A stretch of 6,880 nt of DNA from Clostridiales bacterium UBA2658 (GTDB lineage: Bacteria > Bacillota > Clostridia > Oscillospirales > Oscillospiraceae). This document shows, one piece after another, positions 1-6,216 of this stretch. The DNA lies in contig DEMY01000051.1 of assembly GCA_002359425.1 (NCBI GenBank), positions 33,641 to 40,520 of the forward strand, written 5' to 3'. The notes under the pieces are model-generated. The model was given only the letters and a program-made list of their open reading frames with translations. It was not told the origin of the DNA and made no database searches. Each line of letters opens with the position of its first letter. The stretch's first letter is position 1. A program made the translations under genes and the position numbers.

Positions 1-36
1 CCCTACATCTACCCCCAAATAATAAGTTCCTTCCAA
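1..36 (-). CDS. Partial BadF/BcrA/HgdC-type ATPase activase (first 12 codons only)
   Basis: Only the start of this gene lies in the window; it runs off the left edge. The proposed start is TTG at 36-34, giving M-E-G-T-Y-Y-L-G-V-D-V-G. The segment YYLGVDVG matches the N-terminal phosphate-1 strand of the BcrAD/BadFG/HgdC ATPase family (usually a G[IV]D[VIL]GST motif), which hydrolyses ATP to drive an electron into a 2-hydroxyacyl-CoA dehydratase-like enzyme. GAGGAG lies at 49-44, seven bases before the TTG, which decides the start. The gap to the upstream stop codon at 60 is 23 bases, so it is the third gene of the operon. COG3580, COG3581 and COG1924-type genes often occur together, which supports the call. 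The identification rests on 12 residues plus context. Confidence 0.68.
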   Translation of the reverse strand, partial: MEGTYYLGVDVG

Positions 37-43
37 AAAAACG

Positions 44-49
44 CTCCTC
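44..49 (-). promoter_or_regulatory. Shine-Dalgarno GAGGAG for the partial ATPase activase
   Basis: GAGGAG lies seven bases before the TTG at 36. The ATG at 55-53 would instead read MREERFFGRN, which does not give the YYLGVDVG family start and lies before this site, so the ribosome binding site decides for TTG. Confidence 0.6.
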
Positions 50-59
50 TCGCATAAAA

Positions 60-1172
60 TCAGAAACCGACTGTTCTGCCCATACTACCGCGTCGTTTTC
101 TACTTTCCAGCATATCTATAAATGCCTCTATTCTCGTTACATATCCGGCTTCGCCCATGATCTCATCGACGATCAATGTCATTGTGGGAAAATCCTTGTC
201 CATCTGGATCGTTGGGAGGATCGATTTTGCAATGACCTCCGGCATGCATCCAAGGGGAAGAATTTGGATTGCACCGTCCATTCCCTGTTCTTTCCCGAGC
301 ACGGCCTCGCCGACGCACTCTTTTCCATGCCCGCCGACGGAGTAGGGCAGGTATTTCCGTGATGCCCTCTTAATGTCGAGAGAATTCAGTTTGAAAGGCT
401 TAAGCATTAGATCCTTTACCCACCAGCTCGGCGTTAGCTTCCGTATGGACGAAACGCCGTAATCCATTAGCTTCTCTTCAATATACAGGTTTGAATATGG
501 GTCGATCACCGTAAATATCTCTCCGATGATCGAAATCTTTATGGGGTCTTTGTCGCGACTGATTTTTACACGGCTCATCTTTCTCTTATAGTCATTCAGA
601 AGCTTGAGCGTTTCCTCGGGGGTCTCACATTCAAGCAATCTGTCTTTATATTCATGTAATATCCGCTTGCACTCGCCGGGGGTTTGCTCGTAACCTGCGA
701 GATAATAGGCGCGCGCGTCAATTTTGTCGCATAGTTCCACCGTTCTGTATGCGTCGCGTATCGCTTTGAACTGGGCGGTTCTGCTGACGGGACTAGCCGC
801 GCCTACTTTTCCGACTCTGCATTTAAACTCCTCCATTCCCACCTCCGAGGACAGGTCGGCGACGACGAAATCGATATCTTCATAGCCAATTTTACGCAAT
901 ATTTTCATCTGCAGCTCACAGTATTCGCCGAATCTGCACGGACCGCAGCTTCCTGTTGTAAGTATCGTGTCTGCGCCTTTTTCGATACCCTCAATAAAAT
1001 TGCCCATCATCATCTTGAATGGCAGGCAAATCTCCTCCGGCGAGTATTCGGCGCCGATTTGAAGCGTCCTTTTGTTGTTCTTTGCCGGCATAACATACGG
1101 GATTTGCAAGCCCTGACAAAGTGCTCTTGCCGCTGGCGCAATGTTGCCGATATTAGGAAAGGTTACGACCAA
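60..1172 (-). CDS. CoA-protein activase / dehydratase activase-related protein, COG3581-type
   Basis: This 370-residue soluble protein resembles the COG3581 'CoA protein activase' family, relatives of the 2-hydroxyglutaryl-CoA dehydratase activation and double-cubane-cluster proteins. Its biochemical role is not firmly known; an iron-sulfur or accessory role beside an ATP-driven activase is the usual inference. Visible marks are EEICLPFK with C49, the cluster-like CGPCRFGEYC at 76-85 (C76, C79, C85), GKECVGE at 283-289 (C286), PLGCMPE at 306-312 (C309) and a C-terminal DEIMGEAG plus TRIEAF block near 336-351 that echoes the end of the neighbouring protein. The length is normal for the family. 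The start is TTG at 1172-1170, set by AAGGAGGT at 1186-1179. It overlaps the end of the upstream gene by 20 bases in another frame, pointing to translational coupling. It ends with TGA and looks intact. Confidence 0.88.
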   Translation of the reverse strand: MVVTFPNIGNIAPAARALCQGLQIPYVMPAKNNKRTLQIGAEYSPEEICLPFKMMMGNFIEGIEKGADTILTTGSCGPCRFGEYCELQMKILRKIGYEDIDFVVADLSSEVGMEEFKCRVGKVGAASPVSRTAQFKAIRDAYRTVELCDKIDARAYYLAGYEQTPGECKRILHEYKDRLLECETPEETLKLLNDYKRKMSRVKISRDKDPIKISIIGEIFTVIDPYSNLYIEEKLMDYGVSSIRKLTPSWWVKDLMLKPFKLNSLDIKRASRKYLPYSVGGHGKECVGEAVLGKEQGMDGAIQILPLGCMPEVIAKSILPTIQMDKDFPTMTLIVDEIMGEAGYVTRIEAFIDMLESRKRRGSMGRTVGF

Positions 1173-2064
1173 TCCGGCACCTCCTTTTCAGCATATCAGA
1201 AAATGCTTCGATTCTTGTATCAGCTCCTGCCTCACCCGTATGCTCGTCGAGCTTCAACACCATGAATGGAAAATCTCCAATTTCGTTCTGAATGAGCTCG
1301 ATCACTATGGAATCTATGCCGCAGGAAAACGATGAGAGATATATAATGCCGTCGGCTGCCTGCGTTTTGCTGATCGTAACCGCGGAGCCGTAGAATTCCT
1401 GTGCGAAGGTCCAGAAAGGCTTTTTAAAAAGCTTAGCGACCTCCGATTCTATATCCGCCCTGTCAACGCACTCCGCAGTGACGACACCGATTCCGAGCTG
1501 GTTCAGTTTTTTTTTGATATCCATATTGATGAAGCTGTCGTATATGTTGTACATATGTCCGACGAGGGCAATTTTCAGCGGGTATTCTGTGTCGTAAAAA
1601 CCTGGGTCGGAGCCTCTCTGCTTCTGCAAAGCCGTGTCAAGAGCCGCTGCAATCTTGCTTTCGTTGTGGGTAACGCAGCCCCCCGCGCTTCGCGCCCACT
1701 CAAACAGCTTTTCATCACTGAGCGATAAAACTGGGGTATCGATCAAAGGGGGTAATTGCGGGATGTCGTTTGATACCACCTCTATGAGCCCGCAGAACAT
1801 TGGGCAGATATATTCCCGCTCCGCAATGCTGATAAATCGCGGAATCAGAATTGCATCGCATTTGTCCCGCAGCCACGCCGCAAGACCGTGAAAAATTTTC
1901 ATCGGCAGGCAGGCCTCGTCCACACAGAAATGTACACCCTCGTCCAGTATTTGTTTATTCGTGTCCGGCGATACAAGGATCTCCGCGCCCAGTTCCTCAA
2001 AAAAGGTTGTAGCAAAAGTGTGATATTTTGAATACAAAAGGCCCTGTGGAATTCCAATTATCAT
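1153..2064 (-). CDS. Acyl-CoA dehydratase activase-related protein, DUF2229/COG3580-type
   Basis: This 303-residue protein has the DUF2229 (COG3580) layout, which occurs as a stand-alone protein and as a domain of giant dehydratase activases. The N-terminus reads IGIPQGLLYSKYH, then SPDTNKQILDEG (32-43) and CVDEACLPMKIFHG (47-60) with conserved-looking C47 and C52. Further cysteines are C87 and C91 (ICPMFC) and C248 (SSFSCGIDS), and the C-terminal DEHTGEAGADTRIEAF is at 273-288. These cysteines could hold an iron-sulfur cluster, as in the related dehydratase and double-cubane proteins; that is inference. The ATG at 2064 is preceded by GAGGT at 2074-2070. It is the first gene of the minus-strand operon and its end overlaps the next start. 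No membrane segment or signal peptide is visible. The gene ends with TAA and looks intact. Confidence 0.88.
   Translation of the reverse strand: MIIGIPQGLLYSKYHTFATTFFEELGAEILVSPDTNKQILDEGVHFCVDEACLPMKIFHGLAAWLRDKCDAILIPRFISIAEREYICPMFCGLIEVVSNDIPQLPPLIDTPVLSLSDEKLFEWARSAGGCVTHNESKIAAALDTALQKQRGSDPGFYDTEYPLKIALVGHMYNIYDSFINMDIKKKLNQLGIGVVTAECVDRADIESEVAKLFKKPFWTFAQEFYGSAVTISKTQAADGIIYLSSFSCGIDSIVIELIQNEIGDFPFMVLKLDEHTGEAGADTRIEAFSDMLKRRCRIGRNLS
1179..1186 (-). promoter_or_regulatory. Shine-Dalgarno AAGGAGGT for the TTG-started activase gene
   Basis: A near-perfect anti-16S match lies inside the last codons of the upstream gene, six bases before the TTG at 1172. No ATG in that frame starts nearby, and the family N-terminus (VVTFPNIGN) follows the TTG directly, so this site fixes a non-AUG start. 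Confidence 0.85.
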
Positions 2065-2097
2065 AATAATACCTCAAATATTCCAAACCAAAATCAA

Positions 2098-2135
2098 CCC
2101 TGATTATTTCCAGTAAGCGAGAAAATTATTCAGGG
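2098..2135. promoter_or_regulatory. Imperfect inverted repeat upstream of the activase operon (operator-like)
   Basis: Arms CCCTGATTATTTC (2098-2110) and GAAAATTATTCAGGG (2121-2135) are imperfect reverse complements around a 10-base centre; the outer six bases CCCTGA/TCAGGG pair perfectly and the inner AT-rich parts pair with mismatches. The site ends about 34 bases before the ATG at 2064, where a repressor site or a leader hairpin could act on the operon. I could not place a convincing -35/-10 pair around it, and no regulator gene is adjacent that would explain it. Confidence 0.4.
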
Positions 2136-2193
2136 AATGCGCAAAAGAGTAACGCGGCCCGTTGTCCCAGGATTACTGCGCTTATGAAAATAA

Positions 2194-2213
2194 CCTTGCC
2201 CGGATGGGCAAGG
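2194..2213 (-). terminator. Hairpin CCTTGCCC-GGAT-GGGCAAGG, terminator-like on the minus strand
   Basis: This is a perfect 8-bp GC-rich stem with a four-base loop. Read on the minus strand it is followed at once by TTATTTT, the layout of a short intrinsic terminator. Read on the plus strand a T6 tract occurs at 2233-2238, but 19 bases after the stem and behind a second small hairpin (CGAAT-AAA-ATTCG, 2215-2227). No minus-strand gene now ends here, so it may be a relic of a lost gene or a block on antisense transcription into the activase promoter. The rest of 2065-2410 shows no credible coding frame. Confidence 0.4.
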
Positions 2214-2305
2214 CCGAATAAAATTCGCGATCTTTTTTGGGAATAATCTGGATTTCGGATATAAAGGCTTGCCTTTCGCAGTTTACGCGAATAACCAGAA
2301 ATACA

Positions 2306-2334
2306 CCGACGTTTTGCCGGAGCCGTGGTAAAAT
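2306..2334 (+). promoter_or_regulatory. Possible extended -10 promoter for the response regulator remnant
   Basis: TGGTAAAAT at 2326-2334 fits an extended -10 (TGn then TAAAAT). The hexamer 17 bases upstream (CCGACG, 2306-2311) shares only the central GAC with TTGACA, so the -35 is weak. It lies 77 bases before the ATG at 2411, a reasonable leader length. This is a motif match only. Confidence 0.3.
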
Positions 2335-2410
2335 AAGTCGCAGTACAAAACGGATCGTGATACCAATTGGATACATCTTTGCTTTAAGCTGGCTGGCAGG
2401 AGGAAAACTT

Positions 2411-2866
2411 ATGTGGAGAATATTGATTGCGGAGGATGACGAGGCGATCTCCAATCTGATAAGAGTGAGTCTTACGAAAGCGGGCTATCAGTGCACCTGC
2501 GCCCTTGACGGGGAGCAGGCGGCAGACCTCATGGAATCCGTGCGCTTCGATCTGGCGCTTTTGGACATTATGATGCCGCTTTTAAGTGGATACGAGCTAA
2601 TGGATTACGCCGCCAGCATCGATCTGCCGGTCATTTTCATCACTGCAATGGGCGAGACATGCAGAGGGTGAAAGGTCTTAAAATGGGAGCCGAGGATTAC
2701 ATCACGAAGCCCTTCGATATCGTCGAGCTTTTAGCGCGAGTGGAGGTTGTTCTGCGCCGCTATCACAAGCTCGACAACGTCTTCACCATCCGCGACGTTA
2801 CAATTGATACAGAGTCGCGCCTTGTCATGCAAAACGGCGCGGAAGTCTTGCTCACACTGAAGGAAT
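2411..2866 (+). pseudogene. OmpR/PhoB-family response regulator, frameshifted and cut off
   Basis: The start is ATG at 2411 with AGGAGG at 2398-2403. The receiver domain is clear: acidic pair D9-D10 in MWRILIAEDD, phospho-acceptor D52 in LLDIMMP, T78 in VIFITA, and after a frame change the GADDY-like [10 protein letters not shown] with the conserved lysine near residue 100. One base is missing at about 2657-2659: the frame before it ends in GETCRG-stop, while adding one base gives [13 protein letters not shown], as expected for the family. The second frame runs through the linker and opening strands of the winged-helix DNA-binding domain to VLLTLKE (about residue 152), where the sequence switches abruptly to the FemAB gene. 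Roughly the last 75 residues, including the recognition helix, are missing. No histidine kinase is present. It should be non-functional as a transcription factor. Confidence 0.85.
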
Positions 2867-3672
2867 GCGCCACTGTAACAGATAGTCCGGCATGAGAGCT
2901 CTGCGTTCGTTTGACGAAGCACCGTAGAGATACCAGACCTTGTCCCCGTAATGGATTGCGATTGTCCCAGTGATCGGCGTATCGTCCGGCGCAAATGCCA
3001 TGTAGAGCCGTGCGTGCCCGCCGAGATTATCTAAAAGCGCAGAGAAATATTCCGGCCGCCGTGTCACAAAGCCGTCGCGCAGCCCGGTAGTCCGCATAAG
3101 CGTAGCAAAGGTCGGTAACTGCTCCTTTCCGCAGACGAGCACCGTAACGCCCTTCCGTTCGGCGAGCCTAATATTGTAGTGCCATTTTTGTGAAAACCCG
3201 CGAGAAGTTCGTCCTCCGTTTTACCCGCGAGGTTCAGACGAAAGACGTAGCGCGGCTGAATGGTTTCAAAGTTTTTGCCGCCTGTACCACGAAAGCCGAA
3301 GGAGGCGAGCATCGCGCAAAAATCCTTGTCGGATGATGGAACGTCGGGGTCGAGCCGGATAAGAAAGGCCCGTTTTTTTCGTGCAAGCGCTTTGGCGCCG
3401 TTCATAAGCTCCGCGAAGGTCTCGCGGTCGTGTATGTCGCAGACCGGTCCCCGGCAGCCGTACATCAGCGTGCGCTTCATGCCGGGAACCCTTCGCGTTA
3501 GAAGCGCGAGCGTTCCTTTGACCGCCACATCCCGCCGCACAAGCACGGCATCCCACTCCCACATAGGCTTCTGATGCGCCCATAGACAGCTTTGTGCGAA
3601 GTGCCCTTTCGGGTTTGACTGAACAAATGTCTCGTATTCTAAAAGTGTATCTTCCGTGACAAATTCGAACAT
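2867..3672 (-). pseudogene. FemAB-family peptidoglycan branching aminoacyltransferase, frameshifted and 3'-truncated
   Basis: Family members attach amino acids from aminoacyl-tRNA to the stem peptide of lipid-linked peptidoglycan precursors, at the cytoplasmic face. The start is ATG at 3672 (MFEFVTEDTLLEYETFV) with AGGCGGGG just upstream. Family marks are SNPKGHFAQS, YGCRGPVCD, RLDPDVP and YVFRLNL. At the T5 run 3185-3189 the frame breaks; one extra base restores FHKKWHYNIRLAERKGV, the family's classic segment. The other frame continues through TTGLRDGFVTR, ITGTIAIHYGDKVWYLYGAS and LMPDYLLQW, then stops being FemAB-like near 2867. About 268 of some 340 residues remain, so a C-terminal piece is lost. 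The reading past the junction is antisense to the response regulator remnant and ends in TGA at 2854-2852. Both lesions together make it a pseudogene unless they are assembly errors. Confidence 0.85.
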
Positions 3673-3865
3673 GGTTTCCCCGCCTTTTTTATAAAATAAC
3701 CGCCGTGTAGTCCTAACTTTATACAGCGGTTGTATCATGGACGCAGCGGGATGGTATCCGTCTTGTATCATTTTAAGAAGTAGGAAAAAGAATAGGAGCT
3801 GATTTGAAACACTTTTGGGTATTTACGGGATATGCATAGTTCTGAAATATGATAGGTGACGCCTG

Positions 3866-4078
3866 TCAAGAACACAAAAGAATGTGTTTTTTCGTATGGC
3901 GCATACGGTAGCCCAATGGACTCACCTTGCCGTTTTGCACCTCGGCGGTGAAATTGTACGAGCGTACCTTTAGGTTCACCGCATCGTCCGCGCCGTAATA
4001 TTTCATCAGCCTACGCTCGCTTTCCGCCCGTAAGAGTGCCGAACAGGCCACACGACAATCTTCATATGAATGCAGCAT
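3866..4078 (-). other. Unrecognised 70-codon frame, possible gene remnant
   Basis: The central part (VACSALLRAESERRLMKYYGADDAVNLKV, split here as VACSALLRAESERRL and MKYYGADDAVNLKV) has protein-like composition and could be a fragment of a larger protein, but I do not recognise a family. The last 15 or so residues (RMRHTKKHILLCS) look like random extension. The only ATG at its head (4078-4076) lies inside the arm of the 4077-4107 hairpin and lacks a ribosome binding site, which argues against a genuine small gene. It lies between the oxidoreductase and the FemAB remnant, in the same orientation as both. The flanking 3673-3865 shows no gene. Confidence 0.25.
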
Positions 4079-4107
4079 GCGCTGCCCACATTTCGCGGGC
4101 AGCGCAT
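4077..4107. terminator. 11-bp perfect-stem hairpin downstream of the oxidoreductase
   Basis: ATGCGCTGCCC (4077-4087) and GGGCAGCGCAT (4097-4107) pair perfectly around a nine-base loop. It lies 33 bases beyond the TAA of the minus-strand oxidoreductase, the usual place for a terminator or 3'-end stabiliser. On the minus strand no T-tract follows; on the plus strand CTTTTA follows, but no plus-strand gene ends here. A small CATCT-TTT-AGATG palindrome abuts it (4105-4117). The stem is certain; the function is inferred. Confidence 0.5.
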
Positions 4108-4140
4108 CTTTTAGATGTAAATGCTTTTTGATTCGGTAGA

Positions 4141-6093
4141 TTATTTCGAAAACCCATCTTTTATCGTCCGGGCAGCGATCCGCGCCTCGCGCTTGACGGC
4201 ATAGCTGGCGATGGTGAGCGGCAGTTTCTCATAGGTCACGCCGAAATCATCGCGCACCTTTGTTAGCCTGATCGCCTCCATTTTGCACTGAATGGTGCAA
4301 ACGCCGCAGCCGATGCACTTGTTTTTGTCCACGCGCGCAGCTCCGCAGGTAAGGCAGCGGGCAGTCTCGGCCTTCACCTGCTCGGCGGTTAGCGTGGCGC
4401 GGGTGTCGGAAAAGCTCTTTTCATTTTCGGCTATATACGCTGGCCTCTGGCGCGGGGTGTTGTCGTAATTCGCGATGACCGCGTTTTCCTTGTCGATCTC
4501 GAAATATTCGCGGCGGTCGCGGCCGAGCAACAGATCGTGTCCCTGCCAGACCGCGCGGTGCAGCGACTCAGCGCTCTGCTTTCCGGCGGCGATGGCGTCA
4601 ATGGCAAATTTCGGGCCGGTGCAGCAGTCGCCGCCGACAAAGATGTCCGGCTCGCCGGTCTGATAGGTAAAGCCGTCGGCCTGCGCTCTGCCGCCCGCGC
4701 CGACGACGACACCCGTACCCTTGAGCAGCCCGCCCCAGTCAATCGACTGGCCGATGGAGAGCAGGACGAAGTCTGCGGGAACGGTGATGGTATCGTTCTC
4801 GTCATATTGCGGGGCAAAGCGGTGGCTCCCGTCAAAAACGGAAAGCACTTTTTTGAACTCGACGCCGGTGACTCTGCCGTTTTCGGTGAGGATACGCTTT
4901 GGCCCGAAGCGGTTTTCGATGGCTACTCCCTCAGAATTTGCCTCGGCGATCTCCTCGTCGAGCGCCGGCATTTCTTCGCGGGACTCAAGGCAATACATCG
5001 TAAGCGTTTCCGCGCCCAGACGCGCCGCAGTTCTCGCAACATCTATCGCCACGTTGCCGCCGCCGATGACGACGACGTTTCCGTGGAGTTTCGCGGGCGT
5101 GCCGAGCGAAACGCTGCGCAGCAGCTCAACGCCCGAAATAACCTCTGGCGCGTCCTCGCCCGCAACGCCGAGCGCTCTGCCGTTCTGCGCGCCGACGGCG
5201 AGGTAAAAGCCCTTGTAGCCCTCGCTGCGGAGGCCTTCAATCGTAACGTCCCTGCCGACCTCGACGCCGGTTTTGAATTCTACGCCGAGTGCGCGCAGAA
5301 CGTCGATCTCCGCATCGACAACGTCCTTTTCCAGCCGGAAGGACGGAATGCCCATTTTCAGCATACCGCCGAGCTGCGCCTGCTTTTCAAAAACGGTGAC
5401 CTCGTGGCCGTAGAGTGCGAGGAAATAGGCGCAGGACAAACCGGCGGGGCCGGCACCGATTACGGCGATCTTCTTGCCCTCAGAAAAACGTTTTTGGGGA
5501 ACGAAGCGCGTTTCGGCTTTCATATCCTGCTCGGCGATGAAGCGCTTGACGTCATCGATGGCGACCGGCGCGTCTAAAAGGCCGCGCGTGCAGGCAGCTT
5601 CGCATTTGTGTGGGCAGATGCGGCCGCAGATGGCGGGGAAGGGATTTTCACGTTTGATGAGTTCAAGCGCGTCCCGATAGTTGCCTTCGCCCGCAAGCTT
5701 CAGATAGCCCTGCACGGGCACGTGGGCGGGACAGGCGGTTTTGCAGGGCGAGGTGCCGGTTTCGGACACGACATTCTGCCGTGTCGTCAAAAAGTCCGGC
5801 TGCCATGCCTTTTTTCCGAGGTGCCGGTCGATATTGACAGGCGTTTCGGGGATGACCGTCTCCGTCTTTTCGCAGAGCTTACGTCCGAGCAAAACAGCGT
5901 TTTCGGGGCAGACCTCAACGCAGCAGCCGCAGGCGACGCACTTTTCTGCGTCCACGTGCGCTTCAAAATTGGAACGGGAAAAGTTCGGCGCGCCGAGCAG
6001 TGTGGAGGTTCGAAGGGCGAGGCAGCTGTCTGGGTTACAGTTGCAGATGAAAACGGACGCGCGCGGGCCGTCAATATTCGACACCTGATGCAC
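4141..6093 (-). CDS. C-terminal catalytic part of the oxidoreductase (ferredoxin, GltD-like, ferredoxin)
   Basis: This open stretch could be translated alone only by restarting at GTG 6093, which has GAGGAG at 6108-6103, nine bases upstream, possibly by chance. Full-gene numbering: CNCNPDSC (C254, C256, C261); ferredoxin CVACGCCVEVCP (C289, C292, C295, C299); GltD-type cluster ligands in PCKTACPAHVPVQGYL (C354, C358) and ICGRICPHKCEAAC (C393, C397, C401, C405); FAD fold VIGAGPAGLSCAYFLALYG with GAGPAG at 450-455; NAD(P)H fold VVIGGGNVAIDVARTA with GGGNVA at 581-586; FAD-closing DIFVGGDCCTGPKFAIDAI; then C817 and C820 (RCLTC) and ferredoxin CIGCGVCTIQC (C830, C833, C836, C840). The domains resemble glutamate synthase small subunit and NfnB, but no glutamate synthase large subunit is next to it. 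Confidence 0.85.
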   Translation of the reverse strand: MHQVSNIDGPRASVFICNCNPDSCLALRTSTLLGAPNFSRSNFEAHVDAEKCVACGCCVEVCPENAVLLGRKLCEKTETVIPETPVNIDRHLGKKAWQPDFLTTRQNVVSETGTSPCKTACPAHVPVQGYLKLAGEGNYRDALELIKRENPFPAICGRICPHKCEAACTRGLLDAPVAIDDVKRFIAEQDMKAETRFVPQKRFSEGKKIAVIGAGPAGLSCAYFLALYGHEVTVFEKQAQLGGMLKMGIPSFRLEKDVVDAEIDVLRALGVEFKTGVEVGRDVTIEGLRSEGYKGFYLAVGAQNGRALGVAGEDAPEVISGVELLRSVSLGTPAKLHGNVVVIGGGNVAIDVARTAARLGAETLTMYCLESREEMPALDEEIAEANSEGVAIENRFGPKRILTENGRVTGVEFKKVLSVFDGSHRFAPQYDENDTITVPADFVLLSIGQSIDWGGLLKGTGVVVGAGGRAQADGFTYQTGEPDIFVGGDCCTGPKFAIDAIAAGKQSAESLHRAVWQGHDLLLGRDRREYFEIDKENAVIANYDNTPRQRPAYIAENEKSFSDTRATLTAEQVKAETARCLTCGAARVDKNKCIGCGVCTIQCKMEAIRLTKVRDDFGVTYEKLPLTIASYAVKREARIAARTIKDGFSK

Positions 6094-6213
6094 ATAGCCC
6101 CGCTCCTCCGCGCGCGCAGCGATCTCGTGCGCCTCGTCCGCCGTGATTGCGCGCGCCTTGCCGGTCTTTATGACCTGATCTGCAAAATTCCCGAGCGAAA
6201 TGCACCACTCGCC

Positions 6214-6216
6214 CTA
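6214..6216 (-). other. In-frame amber codon (TAG), codon 197 of 888
   Basis: The codons read GAT TTG TAG GGC GAG TGG TGC, translating DL-stop-GEWC. In the family pattern I remember (CxCR...G.G....C[IM]Q.G) this position aligns without a gap to a variable residue between the CxCR motif and the next cysteine, often K, Q, E or D, so one base change from AAG, CAG or GAG would make it. Apparent stops of the other intact frames are TGA (60) and TAA (1153, 4141); no gene here ends in TAG, though three genes is too few to mean much. I saw no strong hairpin after the codon. Confidence 0.85.

Noticed and set aside
53..55. ATG as the start of the partial ATPase gene
   Set aside because: Its frame reads MREERFFGRN and does not produce the ATPase N-terminus; the TTG at 36 does and has GAGGAG at the right distance.
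2263..2276. AAAGGC-TT-GCCTTT small palindrome
   Set aside because: The two-base loop is too tight for a stable RNA hairpin and nothing nearby suggests a binding site; likely chance.
2182..2454. Minus-strand 90-codon frame across the intergenic region
   Set aside because: It overlaps the response regulator start and its ribosome binding site in antisense and has no recognisable features.
3864..3869. Exact TTGACA on the minus strand upstream of the FemAB remnant
   Set aside because: No acceptable -10 hexamer occurs 16-18 bases downstream, so I do not call a promoter.
4537..5577. Plus-strand 346-codon frame opposite the oxidoreductase
   Set aside because: It is the antisense shadow of a GC-rich gene whose minus-strand product has clear FAD, NAD(P)H and Fe-S motifs; the shadow translation shows no family features.
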